From: B1 sp034439755
GTDB lineage: Bacteria; Bacteroidota; Bacteroidia; UKL13-3
DNA length: 64,000 bases
Assembly (NCBI GenBank): GCA_034439755.1
Contig: JAWXAZ010000098.1
Location: forward strand, 1 to 64,000
Direction of reading: 5' to 3'
The translations under genes were made by a program, and so were the position numbers. Positions 54,554 through 63,877 of this stretch are shown in pieces. Every line of letters begins with the position of its first letter. Within the stretch, counting starts at the first letter, position 1. The notes below the pieces were generated by a model. It had not been told where the DNA came from. It did no database searches and was given only the letters and a program-made list of their open reading frames with translations.

Positions 54554-56089
54554 TTATATAGCGCTTCTTTGGTGTGCCTGTGCGTGCAATCGCAGAATGT
54601 CGTCTACAAAATCGCGGTGGTTACTAAGTCGGGGTACTTTGTGCTGACCACCTAATTTGCCTGTTTTTTTAAGCCAACCTTGGAACGTGCCTTTTGGCAT
54701 AACTTTTACCACGGGCATTTGCATGGCCATGTCCTTGTATCGTTTTGCTTCGTAATCTGAGTTTTTGTGTTTGAGATTTTGGTCCAATTTTTCGGCGAAG
54801 GTTTTAACACAATGTGGTTCTTTTTCAAACTCTATTAACCACTCGTGACCGCCTTTGTTATCGGCTGTAAAGTAAATTGGAGCCGCTGTATAATCTATTA
54901 ACAATGCGCCTGTTTCTTCACAAGCAATTTTCATGGCATCGTCTGCATTTTCAATGATCAATTCTTCTCCAAATGCATTGATAAAATGTTTGGTTCGACC
55001 CGAAATTTTAAAGCGATATGGATTAGTGGAAGTAAACTTAATGGTATCGCCAATAATGTACCGCCAAAGGCCAGAATTGGTGCTAATAACGAGTGCGTAT
55101 GAAACGTTAGGTTTCACTTGTTCCAAGCTTAAGGTATCGGGAAAATCTTTGCCATATTCGCTCATGGGCATAAACTCATAATAGATGCCATAATCGAGCA
55201 TCAAGAGCATATCGTTATAATTGAGTCTATCTTGAATTCCAAGGAATCCTTCACTGGCATTATAGGTTTCTAAATAGTTTACTTGCGAGTTTTTTATTAG
55301 CTGTTTGAACCTATCTCTGTAAGGTGTAAAACTAACTCCCCCATGAAGGTATAACTCTAAATTTGGCCAAATATCTGTGAGGTTATTTTTACCGCTTAGC
55401 TCAAATAATTTTTCTATTAAAACGATTGTCCACGTAGGAACACCAGAGATATTGGTTACATCTTCATTGATTGTGGCGCGTGCCATGCGTTCAATTTTTT
55501 CGTCCCAATTATCCATGATGGCAATACTTAAATCTGGGGTTCTGAGGTACTGCGCCCACAAGGGCATATTTTGCATAATTACTGCACTTAAATCGCCATA
55601 GAAACTTTCGCTGTTTGCATTGTTTATTTGGTGACTACCCCCCATTACCAATCCTTTGCCGCTAAAGATATTTGATTCTGGTTTTTGAAGCAGGTATGTC
55701 ATGAGCACGTCTTTGCCGCCTTGGTAATGGCACTCTTCCATGCTTTCGTATGTAACAGGAATGAACTTACTTTTGGCGCTGGTGGTTCCAGACGATTTTG
55801 CAAACCAACGTACTTCGCTAGGCCACAAAATATTCTGTTCGCCTTGCATCATTCTCTCGATATAATGTTTAAAATCGTCGTAATTGGTTACCGGTACTCT
55901 TTGTTTAAATGTATCTAAACTATGGATGGTTTTAAAATCGTGAATGCTGCCAAACTCTGTTATTTGTGCGGTGCGCAGCAATTTCATAAGTTGGTGGTGC
56001 TGCACCTGATGCGGGTTATGCAGTATTTCTTCAAACGCCGGCAAACGCCGTTTAAGATACCAACTTACCAAAGAGTTTACAAAGGGCAT
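54554..56089 (-). CDS. GH3 auxin-responsive promoter-like acyl-adenylate family protein
   Basis: A 511-aa member of the GH3 family (ANL superfamily of acyl-adenylate-forming enzymes). The ATG at 56089 (MPFVNSLVSWYLKRR) is preferred: the open frame continues upstream, but only by running over the end of the M28 peptidase gene, and bacterial GH3 proteins begin like this. Motifs: RWFAKSSGTTSAKSKFIPVT (phosphate-binding loop, about 95-115), YNASEGFLGIQ (acyl-adenylate), SGRTKHFINAFGEELI (about 380). In plants GH3 enzymes conjugate amino acids to hormones; the bacterial substrate is unknown. It sits between the M28 gene (68 nt) and the transglycosylase gene (8 nt). Confidence 0.88.
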   Translation of the reverse strand: MPFVNSLVSWYLKRRLPAFEEILHNPHQVQHHQLMKLLRTAQITEFGSIHDFKTIHSLDTFKQRVPVTNYDDFKHYIERMMQGEQNILWPSEVRWFAKSSGTTSAKSKFIPVTYESMEECHYQGGKDVLMTYLLQKPESNIFSGKGLVMGGSHQINNANSESFYGDLSAVIMQNMPLWAQYLRTPDLSIAIMDNWDEKIERMARATINEDVTNISGVPTWTIVLIEKLFELSGKNNLTDIWPNLELYLHGGVSFTPYRDRFKQLIKNSQVNYLETYNASEGFLGIQDRLNYNDMLLMLDYGIYYEFMPMSEYGKDFPDTLSLEQVKPNVSYALVISTNSGLWRYIIGDTIKFTSTNPYRFKISGRTKHFINAFGEELIIENADDAMKIACEETGALLIDYTAAPIYFTADNKGGHEWLIEFEKEPHCVKTFAEKLDQNLKHKNSDYEAKRYKDMAMQMPVVKVMPKGTFQGWLKKTGKLGGQHKVPRLSNHRDFVDDILRLHAQAHQRSAI

Positions 56090-56157
56090 GTCAATTTTTA
56101 ATTGATGCCAAATTGCAAAAAAATTGCGAGATAAACAAGGACAATACTTAGTTAAAG

Positions 56158-57438
56158 TTATTTGCCCATTCGCCAATTTGCGAAATCTCTCATTAAAAGA
56201 AAGGCTTCGTTGTACTTACTTAGCGTTAATGCTTCATAGGTATCGCCTACATCGTGATAGTGATGGTAGTTGCCGCGCAGGTAAAAGAAAAACGATGGAA
56301 CACCCATTTCTGTAAAAGGGTGATGGTCGCTATTTGCTGCCTTGCCACGTGGAGCAATGTCTGGCAAATAATTGCCAATGCTGTTGCACATTTTTAATTT
56401 TTGGAATAGGTAAGGAAACTCTGTTGCATTTACTGCTGTAAGGCCTTCATCGCCTGTAGACATTAAATCCATATTTATGAGCAGCGTAATTTTCTTTAGG
56501 TCGATAAGCGGATAATTCACAAAATAATAAGACCCAAGCAGCCCAATTTCCTCGCCAGCAAAGGCAATAAAAACCACAGAATATTTTGGCGGATTTTTGG
56601 CATAATATTTTGCCAAATCAAGCATCATGGCAACCCCACTTGCATTGTCGTTTGCGCCGGGAAATATGGCATCTCTGCCCATCATGCCTAAATGGTCGTA
56701 ATGTGCAGTAAACACTAACATTGAATCAGGAAATTCTGTTCCCTTTACCATGCCAATTACATTTTGGGTGCCATGTACTTTATGCACAGCATCCACCTTA
56801 ATGTTTAAATTAAGCACCAAGTTGGGGAATATGCCTTTTTTAAAATAGAGGATGGGAAACGGGGCAAAATCCATGGACAGGCTCCAAACCAAGGTATTCA
56901 TGTTTTTGTAAATTAGCCCTTTTGCTTTCAAGCCATTTTGTAAAACAAAGGCAGATCGTTCGGTATGAACCAACTTTTTAGCCTTTAAATCATCTACAAG
57001 GAGAAAGGTGTTTTTAAGGTTTCTTGATTTGAGTTTGGCAAATTCGGAGTTGTTGTCTATTAAGGCAGAATCTAATTCTAAAACCTTATAATTTCCTTTA
57101 ATGGTAGGGCAACCCGGGTTAATGATAAAATCGTCTCCAGCATAAACAATGTTATTGTCTAAGGTAATTTCTACCCGCTCTGGGTAATAAATAACAGGAA
57201 ATCCAAGGTTTTGAAAATAGTTTTCTCCAAGAGGCGCAAGCTTACTTGAGGCAAACTCTTTTTGAATAAATTTTGCGGCTAATTTATCGCCATTGTTTAC
57301 ATAACCTCTGCCATAAAACGCATCGCTACAAAGCGTTTTTATGCAGGATTTTGCATAAGATAAATCCTGGGCAAAAGTGTTTGCACCCAGGTTTACTAGT
57401 ACCACATAAGCAAGTAAAAAAAACTTGCGCATGCTCAA
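56158..57438 (-). CDS. Secreted M28 family zinc aminopeptidase
   Basis: A 426-aa protein with signal peptide (ends ANTFAQ). The catalytic M28 domain holds VFTAHYDHLG (zinc-binding His, about 245), FPGANDNASGVAMMLDLA (bridging Asp), FAGEEIGLLGS (catalytic Glu pair), NMDLMSTG, and ANSDHHPFTEMGVPSFFFY (final His ligand), so both zinc sites are complete. A PA-like region lies between the signal and catalytic domain. It cleaves N-terminal residues from peptides outside the cell or in the periplasm. Its start directly touches the purS stop (57438/57439), so translation is likely coupled. Confidence 0.92.
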   Translation of the reverse strand: MSMRKFFLLAYVVLVNLGANTFAQDLSYAKSCIKTLCSDAFYGRGYVNNGDKLAAKFIQKEFASSKLAPLGENYFQNLGFPVIYYPERVEITLDNNIVYAGDDFIINPGCPTIKGNYKVLELDSALIDNNSEFAKLKSRNLKNTFLLVDDLKAKKLVHTERSAFVLQNGLKAKGLIYKNMNTLVWSLSMDFAPFPILYFKKGIFPNLVLNLNIKVDAVHKVHGTQNVIGMVKGTEFPDSMLVFTAHYDHLGMMGRDAIFPGANDNASGVAMMLDLAKYYAKNPPKYSVVFIAFAGEEIGLLGSYYFVNYPLIDLKKITLLINMDLMSTGDEGLTAVNATEFPYLFQKLKMCNSIGNYLPDIAPRGKAANSDHHPFTEMGVPSFFFYLRGNYHHYHDVGDTYEALTLSKYNEAFLLMRDFANWRMGK

Positions 57439-57690
57439 TTACCCTGCCGTTACAGTAAAGTGGTAAGATTCCATTATGAGATTGGCCAATAATTTTTTAC
57501 AGGCAGTATCAACCAATTCATTTGCGGCATCCTCGTTTTCGGCATCCAATTCTAAGGAAATGTGCTTTCCAATTCTCACACCGTGAATGGCCGCTAAGCC
57601 AATATTAGCCATTGAACCGCTAACAGCTTTTCCCTGAGGATCTAATAATGCGGCATGTGGCATTACATCTATTTCAGCTTTGAATTTCAT
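57439..57690 (-). CDS. purS: PurS subunit of phosphoribosylformylglycinamidine synthase
   Basis: An 83-aa protein of the PurS family, with the typical beginning MKFKAEIDVMPHAALLDPQGKAV and the segment IHGVRIGKHISLELDA, residues that contact PurL. PurS helps couple PurQ ammonia production to PurL in purine synthesis. purQ and the small-form purL are not in this window, so the partner genes must lie elsewhere. It overlaps the end of pssA by 17 nt and touches the M28 gene, which strongly suggests co-transcription. Confidence 0.9.
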   Translation of the reverse strand: MKFKAEIDVMPHAALLDPQGKAVSGSMANIGLAAIHGVRIGKHISLELDAENEDAANELVDTACKKLLANLIMESYHFTVTAG

Positions 57691-58381
57691 ATTTTTTTCT
57701 CAAATGAATAAGTAGCGACAAAAGTACATAAAGAATTATACTCAACCCAATTCCAAAGTATTGAAATAATGAAACAAGCAAAATACAAGCAAGGATAAAG
57801 ATCCACCTTATTTCGTTGTCTTTAAAGCCAAAGTGCTTGAATTTAAGGGCAAAAAGTGGCAATTCGGCCACCAATAAATAACTAAATAAAAGGGGGTAAA
57901 TGGTTAAAAATAAAAATGAGGTATATATGGTCTGAGCCAAAAATGGCCCGTGTTCCATTACCAAGGGAATGCTGCAAATTAAAAGGGCATTTGCGGGTGT
58001 AGGAACCCCAATAAAAGAATCGCTTTGCCTAGGATCAATATTGAATTTTGCCAGTCTAACTGCCGAAAAGATGATGAGTAAAAATGGCAAAAATTGAAGA
58101 AATCCATATTCAAAAACGAGGTGTTCTTGCGAGTGCTTGTAAAAAATAAATCCGGGAGCAACACCAAAACTCACCACATCGGCAAGAGAATCCAATTGTT
58201 TTCCTAGCTCTCCGTGCACCTTTAACAGGCGGGCCGCAAAGCCATCAAAAAAATCTAAAATTGCTGCAAGGATGATATAGCCTGCCGCCAAAGTTGGATT
58301 TCCGTCAAAAGTGGCCACAATAGAAAGGCATCCACAAAAGAGGTTTCCAGAAGTAATGGTATTGGGAATGTGCTTAATCAC
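57674..58381 (-). CDS. pssA: CDP-diacylglycerol–serine O-phosphatidyltransferase
   Basis: Makes phosphatidylserine, the precursor of phosphatidylethanolamine, in the inner membrane. The CDP-alcohol phosphotransferase motif D-G-x2-A-R-x8-G-x3-D-x3-D is perfect (DGFAAR … ELGKQLDSLAD, about 45-70 from the GTG). The rest is hydrophobic with about six to eight helices. I choose GTG at 58381 (VIKHIPNTITSGNLFCGC), the usual family start, giving 235 aa; the longer frame to 58486 would use a TTG and leave no promoter room against the divergent gene. It is first of a long minus-strand run ending at 52041. Confidence 0.88.
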   Translation of the reverse strand: MIKHIPNTITSGNLFCGCLSIVATFDGNPTLAAGYIILAAILDFFDGFAARLLKVHGELGKQLDSLADVVSFGVAPGFIFYKHSQEHLVFEYGFLQFLPFLLIIFSAVRLAKFNIDPRQSDSFIGVPTPANALLICSIPLVMEHGPFLAQTIYTSFLFLTIYPLLFSYLLVAELPLFALKFKHFGFKDNEIRWIFILACILLVSLFQYFGIGLSIILYVLLSLLIHLRKKYEIQS

Positions 58382-58486
58382 GGATATTTTTTCTGCAAAG
58401 TAATATCCAATGTTCAAATAATGAAATTGTAATTTTAAATGGATTCCATTAGATTTGAAGTCCAACCCTAAATTTGATTTGCGCAA

Positions 58487-58948
58487 TTGATATACAAGTT
58501 ATTTTTTTTCTGTTTTGCATGGGCTTTACCTATTTTATTATTTGCACAAAGGGAGCAAGTAAATTTTACCATGAAAAATGCCGCGCCTTTGCGAAATTTT
58601 CAATACCATCAGTCGAGTCATTTTGATGTAGTCAACGGAAAGTTTAGTGCTGCCTTGGCTTCATCGAACGGCTATCTTTTTGAAATAACCAATATATATG
58701 TTAAGAATTTAAGATGCAAAAGCACCCTGAACCAAAACCAATTTAAAGTGATTTTGATAGACAACAGGATGAATAAAACCTATGCATCTACCTCTATAAC
58801 AAAAGGGAAATTAAAGATACTGTGTAAGCCAAATGGGTTTTACGAATTACTTTATACTGGGGAGCTATTATTAAATAAACAAAAAGTCGGGGTGCAAGCC
58901 GTTTTGGTAGGCAGCGTGGCGCATTCTCGAGATTTGAAAACCAATTGA
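58487..58948 (+). CDS. Secreted hypothetical protein upstream of the subtilisin-like protease
   Basis: A 153-aa protein with a signal peptide (hydrophobic IYKLFFFCFAWALPILLFAQ, cleavage after FAQ). It lacks an in-frame ATG in the signal region, so the TTG at 58487 is the probable start. The mature part shows repeated short strands (FKVILIDNRMN, ELLYTGELLL) suggestive of a small beta-sandwich; I recognise no domain. It ends one base before the S8 protease gene, so the two are coupled; a partner or inhibitor-like role is conceivable but not shown. Confidence 0.6.
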   Translation: MIYKLFFFCFAWALPILLFAQREQVNFTMKNAAPLRNFQYHQSSHFDVVNGKFSAALASSNGYLFEITNIYVKNLRCKSTLNQNQFKVILIDNRMNKTYASTSITKGKLKILCKPNGFYELLYTGELLLNKQKVGVQAVLVGSVAHSRDLKTN

Positions 58949-58949
58949 T

Positions 58950-61900
58950 ATGAATAAATTTACTGTTACTTTTTTATTGTTTTTACTTAGTTTTTCGTTG
59001 GTTGAAGGCCAGCAAATGAAAGATCCTAAAACGGCCAAGTCGCCTTCTGAACTCGAATTGATTTTTAAAGATAATTTTGTAATTCAACAGCGATTGGTTC
59101 AGGCCAAAGCAGCCGAATTAAATATACCTTTAAGGGAAGTTTTAAATAACGGCGTGGAGCGCGAGTTTGTGGCCATTTCGAAAACAGGGATGCCCATTTA
59201 TTATCACACAACCAACAATGTAGATGCGGCAAAAACCATATCTACCAATAAACTATGGCCTGCTGGCGGATTGGGATTAAGTTTAACGGGCAGCGGAATG
59301 ACCAATAGATTGGCTGTTTGGGATGGCGGTAAAACTAGAACTACCCACCAAGAGTTTCAAGGAAGGGCAACACAGGCCGATGGGGCCTCCACTTTTAGCG
59401 ACCATGCAACGCATGTTTCTGGAACCATGGCAGCTGGAGGTGTTGTGGCCAATGCCAAGGGCATGAGTTACCAGGCTCCCATAAAATGTTATGATTGGAA
59501 CAGCGATGCAAGTGAAATGTCTTCTGCTGCGAGTGCGGGTTTATTGGTCTCAAATCACTCTTATACCCAAATTTCTGGGTGGCAATACAACAACAACAGG
59601 TGGGAGTTTTGGGGAGATCCATCTGTTAGCACCCTAGAAGATTATAAATATGGTTTTTACGATGGAATTAGTGAGCAATGGGATCAAATTGCATTGAGCT
59701 ATCCCAATTACTTAATTTGTATAGCAGCAGGAAACGATAGAAACGAACCTGGAACTATTCCTGCAACTTATTATATTAGAAACACCAGTGGCGTTTGGGT
59801 TTTAGGCAGTACCAGCAATCCACCTTCCACGGTTGGGCCTTATAATTCTATTAGTGGAGGACCAGGAAATGCCAAGAATGTGTTAACGGTGGGTGCGGTA
59901 AATAAAATTACCACAGGATGGACAAAATCATCTGATGTGGTAATGAGTAGTTTTAGTGGATGGGGCCCAACAGATGATGGCAGAATTAAGCCAGATGTTG
60001 TGGCAAATGGGGTGTCGGTTAATAGCTGCATTTCTACTTCCGATGCTGCGTATGCAACTTATAATGGTACTTCTATGGCCTCGCCAAATGCCTCTGGATC
60101 TGCCTTGTTATTGCAACAACATTATCAAAATACGAAAGGTACTTTTATGCGTGCTTCTACCTTAAAAGGATTAATTATTCATACGGCAGATGAGGCTGGT
60201 GCGGCAGTGGGACCAGATTATACTTTTGGTTGGGGATTGATGAATACAGCTAAGGCAGCAGGGGTAATTACTGATTCGGTTAAGAATACAATTTTTCAAA
60301 ATACACACGCTAGTTCTGCAACGTATACTTATACTTTTTTTAGCGATGGTGTTACGCCTATTAGGGCAACAATTTGTTGGACAGATAGGCCGGGAAATGG
60401 TCCAAATCCTTCTTTGAACCCAACTATCAAAATGTTGGTGAACGATTTGGATTTACGTATTAAACGCAATGCAGATAATCAAGTTTTTATGCCTTATGTG
60501 TTAAATGTAATGTCGCCAACTTCGATAGCAACAACAGGTGATAATACCATTGACAATGTAGAACAAGTTTTTATTGCTGCACCTCCTGCTGGCACTTATA
60601 CCATTACCGTAACAGGCAAAGGCGGCATGGTTGGTGGCTCACAAGCTTATTCGTTAATTATTTCTGGAATTACGCCAAAACCACAAGCAGGATTTACATC
60701 CACCAATAGGGTTGTTTGTAGTTTAAGGTCGGTAACATTTGCAGATCAAAGTTCTGGCGCTACTAATAGAATGTGGTATTTCCCTGGAGGCAGCCCTTCA
60801 CAAAGTACTGCCACGAACCCAACTGTTACCTATAATTTACCGGGAGTTTACCCGGTTGCTTTGAGGATTAGTTCAAGTTCTGGTTACGATTCAATTTATA
60901 GAGACGACTATGTGCGTGTGGGCGGATTGGGCTTGCCTTTTGAGGAGAGTTTTGAGCCCAATTCAGCTACCAGAAGTTTGTGGACAATAGATAATTTAAA
61001 TTCTGATACTACTTGGAGATATTGGACAATTGGAGGCAACACACCGGGTAATACAGCTATTGGAATTAACAATTATGATTGGCCTAGATTGAATGCATTG
61101 GATAGACTTAATTCGCCTATTATTGATTTAAAGGGATATCAAAATGCTGTATTAGAATTTCAACATGCGTATACCCGATTCGATTCGGCAAGTACAGATT
61201 CATTGATCATTTATATTAGCACCAATTGTGGTACCAATTATATTCGTTTAGCAGGTTATGGAGAAAAAGGGCAGGGTACTTTTGCTACCGCACCTGCGCC
61301 CAATTATTATTCGGCAAGCAAGTTTATTCCAAGCACTTCGATAGATTGGTGTGGCGATAGCATCAATATGTGTTTAAGCGTGAACCTAACGCCCTATGTT
61401 GGGAACAATAACATTCGCATTAGGTTTGAGCAGAAATCGAATAATGGCAACAATATGTATTTGGATAACATCAAAATTACTGGCGTACCTAATGTACCAG
61501 TTGCCAATTTTTATTCGCTTACCAAAACGGTTTGTGTGGGCGATGAAGTTCAGTTGTTAGATTCTAGTAGGAATAAACCGAGCGAGTGGGAGTGGGCGGT
61601 TACAGATGCAGATACGGTGAATTATACGATCATGAATCCTAAGATAAATTTTACTTCTTCGGGTTTAAAAAGTATTAGATTAAAGGTGAAGAATGTGAGT
61701 GGTGCCGATAGCATTACACGTGTAGGTTATATCAATGTTTTGCCTTCGCCGGCAGCTCCAAAAATTACCACGAGCAGGGGTAGTGTTTTGTGCGATAACG
61801 ATAGTACTTTATTGAGTACCGATGCCACAAGCAATTTTGTTTGGTTTAAGAATAATATTTTAACATCACAAGTAAGCACCAATTTTTATCAAAAGGAGGA

Positions 61901-62747
61901 AGGGTTGTTTTTTGTGAGGGTAACGGGTGCAAATGGTTGTAGAGCTATGTCGAACCAAGTTTTTCTTGAATCTGGAATTACACCAAACAAACCAATTGTT
62001 TCGAAAGATTTAACCGGAAATGGTTTTTGCGATGGGGGGTCTTTTAACCTTACTTCGAGCGCAAGTTCCAATAACCAGTGGTTTATTAACGATACTTTGT
62101 ATTTGGGTGAGACCAACAAAGTATTAAACTATAACGATGCTGGTGAATTTAAGGTGCAGGTTAGCGATAAGGGTTGTGTAATTTTTTCTGATTCTATTTT
62201 GATTGCCAAGTTGCCTAAGCCTGTAACTTCCGAAATATCGGGAGTTAATTGGGCGGTAAAGGGAGATACAGCTACCTTTTCTGTTACGCCTGGATTAAGT
62301 GGTTCTATTTTTAACTGGACCTTAAGTGGTGGTAGTTTGCAATCTGGTTCTGGCTCTAGTGCTGTGGTTGTTAAGTTTAATACAGTGGCATCTGCGGTAG
62401 TAAACGTGCAGGAAAATGCAAGCAATGGTTGCAAGGGATTAACTAAGACAATTAATATAAGTTTGGTCAATACCGGTCTTTCTCAATTGGGTAAATTGCC
62501 CAGTTTGAAAATATGGCCTAACCCTAGCAGTGAAATTTTGAAGATAGAACTTGAGCTTGTTCAATCTTCTGAATTTACATTTGCTGTATACAATAGTTTG
62601 GGTCAGAAAGTAAAAGTAGAAGAAATGGAAAGCACCGCCAATGGTCGCATAAAAAGCTTAAATGTAGCTACGCTGCCAAAAGGAGTATATTTTATAAAAG
62701 TGAAATATTTGGATGGAGAGTTCTCACAAACTTTTATGAAAGAATAA
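58950..62747 (+). CDS. T9SS type A subtilisin-like (S8) serine peptidase
   Basis: A 1265-aa secreted protease; signal peptide ends LVEGQ. The S8 catalytic triad is visible: Asp about 125 in LAVWDGGKTR, His about 152 in SDHATHVSGTMA, Ser about 374 in NGTSMASPNASG, with the oxyanion Asn in CIAAGNDRNE (about 262). Then a P-domain-like region (about 440-575), a PKD-like domain (about 580-655), a MAM/LamG-like region (about 665-845), further PKD-like domains (about 850-1170) and the type A sorting domain (about 1180-1265: SLKIWPNPSSEILKI). It probably degrades extracellular proteins or matures surface cargo. It follows the 153-aa gene by one base; a terminator follows. Confidence 0.93.
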   Translation: MNKFTVTFLLFLLSFSLVEGQQMKDPKTAKSPSELELIFKDNFVIQQRLVQAKAAELNIPLREVLNNGVEREFVAISKTGMPIYYHTTNNVDAAKTISTNKLWPAGGLGLSLTGSGMTNRLAVWDGGKTRTTHQEFQGRATQADGASTFSDHATHVSGTMAAGGVVANAKGMSYQAPIKCYDWNSDASEMSSAASAGLLVSNHSYTQISGWQYNNNRWEFWGDPSVSTLEDYKYGFYDGISEQWDQIALSYPNYLICIAAGNDRNEPGTIPATYYIRNTSGVWVLGSTSNPPSTVGPYNSISGGPGNAKNVLTVGAVNKITTGWTKSSDVVMSSFSGWGPTDDGRIKPDVVANGVSVNSCISTSDAAYATYNGTSMASPNASGSALLLQQHYQNTKGTFMRASTLKGLIIHTADEAGAAVGPDYTFGWGLMNTAKAAGVITDSVKNTIFQNTHASSATYTYTFFSDGVTPIRATICWTDRPGNGPNPSLNPTIKMLVNDLDLRIKRNADNQVFMPYVLNVMSPTSIATTGDNTIDNVEQVFIAAPPAGTYTITVTGKGGMVGGSQAYSLIISGITPKPQAGFTSTNRVVCSLRSVTFADQSSGATNRMWYFPGGSPSQSTATNPTVTYNLPGVYPVALRISSSSGYDSIYRDDYVRVGGLGLPFEESFEPNSATRSLWTIDNLNSDTTWRYWTIGGNTPGNTAIGINNYDWPRLNALDRLNSPIIDLKGYQNAVLEFQHAYTRFDSASTDSLIIYISTNCGTNYIRLAGYGEKGQGTFATAPAPNYYSASKFIPSTSIDWCGDSINMCLSVNLTPYVGNNNIRIRFEQKSNNGNNMYLDNIKITGVPNVPVANFYSLTKTVCVGDEVQLLDSSRNKPSEWEWAVTDADTVNYTIMNPKINFTSSGLKSIRLKVKNVSGADSITRVGYINVLPSPAAPKITTSRGSVLCDNDSTLLSTDATSNFVWFKNNILTSQVSTNFYQKEEGLFFVRVTGANGCRAMSNQVFLESGITPNKPIVSKDLTGNGFCDGGSFNLTSSASSNNQWFINDTLYLGETNKVLNYNDAGEFKVQVSDKGCVIFSDSILIAKLPKPVTSEISGVNWAVKGDTATFSVTPGLSGSIFNWTLSGGSLQSGSGSSAVVVKFNTVASAVVNVQENASNGCKGLTKTINISLVNTGLSQLGKLPSLKIWPNPSSEILKIELELVQSSEFTFAVYNSLGQKVKVEEMESTANGRIKSLNVATLPKGVYFIKVKYLDGEFSQTFMKE

Positions 62748-62762
62748 TTAGATATTTCTATA

Positions 62763-62797
62763 AAAAGGCTGCTTCAGAGGTTGAAGCAGCTTTTTTT
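62763..62797. terminator. Bidirectional terminator after the S8 protease gene
   Basis: A 9-bp stem (GCTGCTTCA at 62768-62776 with 62782-62790) with a 5-nt loop, preceded by an A-run and followed by seven T. It also lies at the end of the convergent prenyl-transferase gene. Confidence 0.9.
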
Positions 62798-62820
62798 GTG
62801 CTGGTTAGTGCAGAGGCTGG

Positions 62821-63795
62821 CTAATGATTTCTTTCGATGATAAATTCCACCAGCTCTTTTACATTGGCTTTTACGCTGCTATCTGGCAGGCTATCAATAA
62901 TGGCTAACGCTTCGTTTTTATATCGGTTCATGGCTTCTTTGGTATAGGCAATTCCGTTGTGGGCATTGACATAATTTACCACTTCGGCCACTTTTTTCTT
63001 GTTGTTGTGGTGGTTTTTGATGGTATGAATCATCTTGTTTCTTATAGCGCTATCAGCTTTATTAAGCGTATAGATGATGGGCAGGGTGAGCTTCTTTTCT
63101 TTAAGGTCTATGCCTCTTGGTTTACCAATATCCTCGTCGCCATAATCGAGCAAATCGTCTTTCATTTGAAAGGCAATGCCAATTTTCTCGCCAAATAGGC
63201 GCATTTTCTCAATTTGTTCAGGATTTGCACCAGCCGAGGCAGCGCCAATAGCGCAACAAGAAGCAATGAGGGATGCTGTTTTTTTTGTGATGATATCGTA
63301 GTAAACTTCCTCGGATAGATTGAGGTTTCTTGTTTTTTCTATCTGAAGCAATTCGCCTTCGCTCATTTCTTTTACCGCGTTGCTAACAATTTCGAGTAAG
63401 TTATAATCTTTATTTTGGATAGAAAGTAGGAGTCCTCTGCTCAATAAATAATCTCCTACCAGCACGGCAATTTTATTTTTCCATAGGGCATTAATAGAGA
63501 AAAATCCCCTGCGCTCGTCGCTATCGTCTACCACATCGTCGTGAACCAAGGTTGCGGTATGCAATAATTCCACAAGACTGGCGCCTCTAAAGGTAGCATC
63601 GCCTATGGTTTCACTAAATAATTTGGCGCTAAAAAAAACGAAAATGGGGCGAATTTGCTTGCCTTTGCGCTTAATAATATAATTCATAATGGTGTCCAAT
63701 AAGGGTACACTACTCTTCATGGCTTCTCTGAATTTGGTTTCAAACAAATTCAATTCTTGCTCTATCGGAATCTTTATATGGTCAAGCTTATTCAC
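62821..63795 (-). CDS. Polyprenyl diphosphate synthase
   Basis: A 324-aa trans-prenyltransferase that lengthens isoprenoid chains for the quinone side chain. Both Asp-rich motifs are present: LVHDDVVDDSDERRG (FARM, about 82-96) and QMKDDLLDYGDEDIGK (SARM, about 212-227), and KGKQIRPIFVFFSA is the substrate-binding start. The FARM has the bulky-residue pattern of long-chain (C35-C40 type) enzymes, but chain length is not certain. IspB-like is the closest label. A divergent intergenic space of about 80 nt separates it from radA. Confidence 0.9.
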   Translation of the reverse strand: MNKLDHIKIPIEQELNLFETKFREAMKSSVPLLDTIMNYIIKRKGKQIRPIFVFFSAKLFSETIGDATFRGASLVELLHTATLVHDDVVDDSDERRGFFSINALWKNKIAVLVGDYLLSRGLLLSIQNKDYNLLEIVSNAVKEMSEGELLQIEKTRNLNLSEEVYYDIITKKTASLIASCCAIGAASAGANPEQIEKMRLFGEKIGIAFQMKDDLLDYGDEDIGKPRGIDLKEKKLTLPIIYTLNKADSAIRNKMIHTIKNHHNNKKKVAEVVNYVNAHNGIAYTKEAMNRYKNEALAIIDSLPDSSVKANVKELVEFIIERNH

Positions 63796-63863
63796 TAAGG
63801 CGCAATTAAAACAATTTCCATTGTTTTTTTATTCAGCGTTTACTGATTTATATTAGCACAAAA

Positions 63864-63871
63864 TATATTTG
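63864..63871 (+). promoter_or_regulatory. -7 promoter element of radA
   Basis: TATATTTG fits TAnnTTTG and ends only 6 nt before the radA ATG at 63878, with TTTA at 63839-63842 as a possible -33 element (21-nt spacer). Transcription would begin at or near the start codon. Confidence 0.5.
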
Positions 63872-63877
63872 AACAAA

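Noticed and set aside
56089..56176. Longer N terminus for the GH3 protein
   Set aside because: It would overlap the end of the M28 peptidase gene and lacks family-like sequence; the ATG at 56089 fits known GH3 starts.
58381..58486. Longer N terminus for PssA starting at a TTG
   Set aside because: Family members begin just before the IPNTITSGN segment; the extension would leave no space for a promoter between divergent genes.
10722..62747. CRISPR array, because of many short repeated segments
   Set aside because: Repeats are within coding genes at protein-domain spacing (27, 73, about 115 aa); no short direct repeats with unique spacers and no cas genes.
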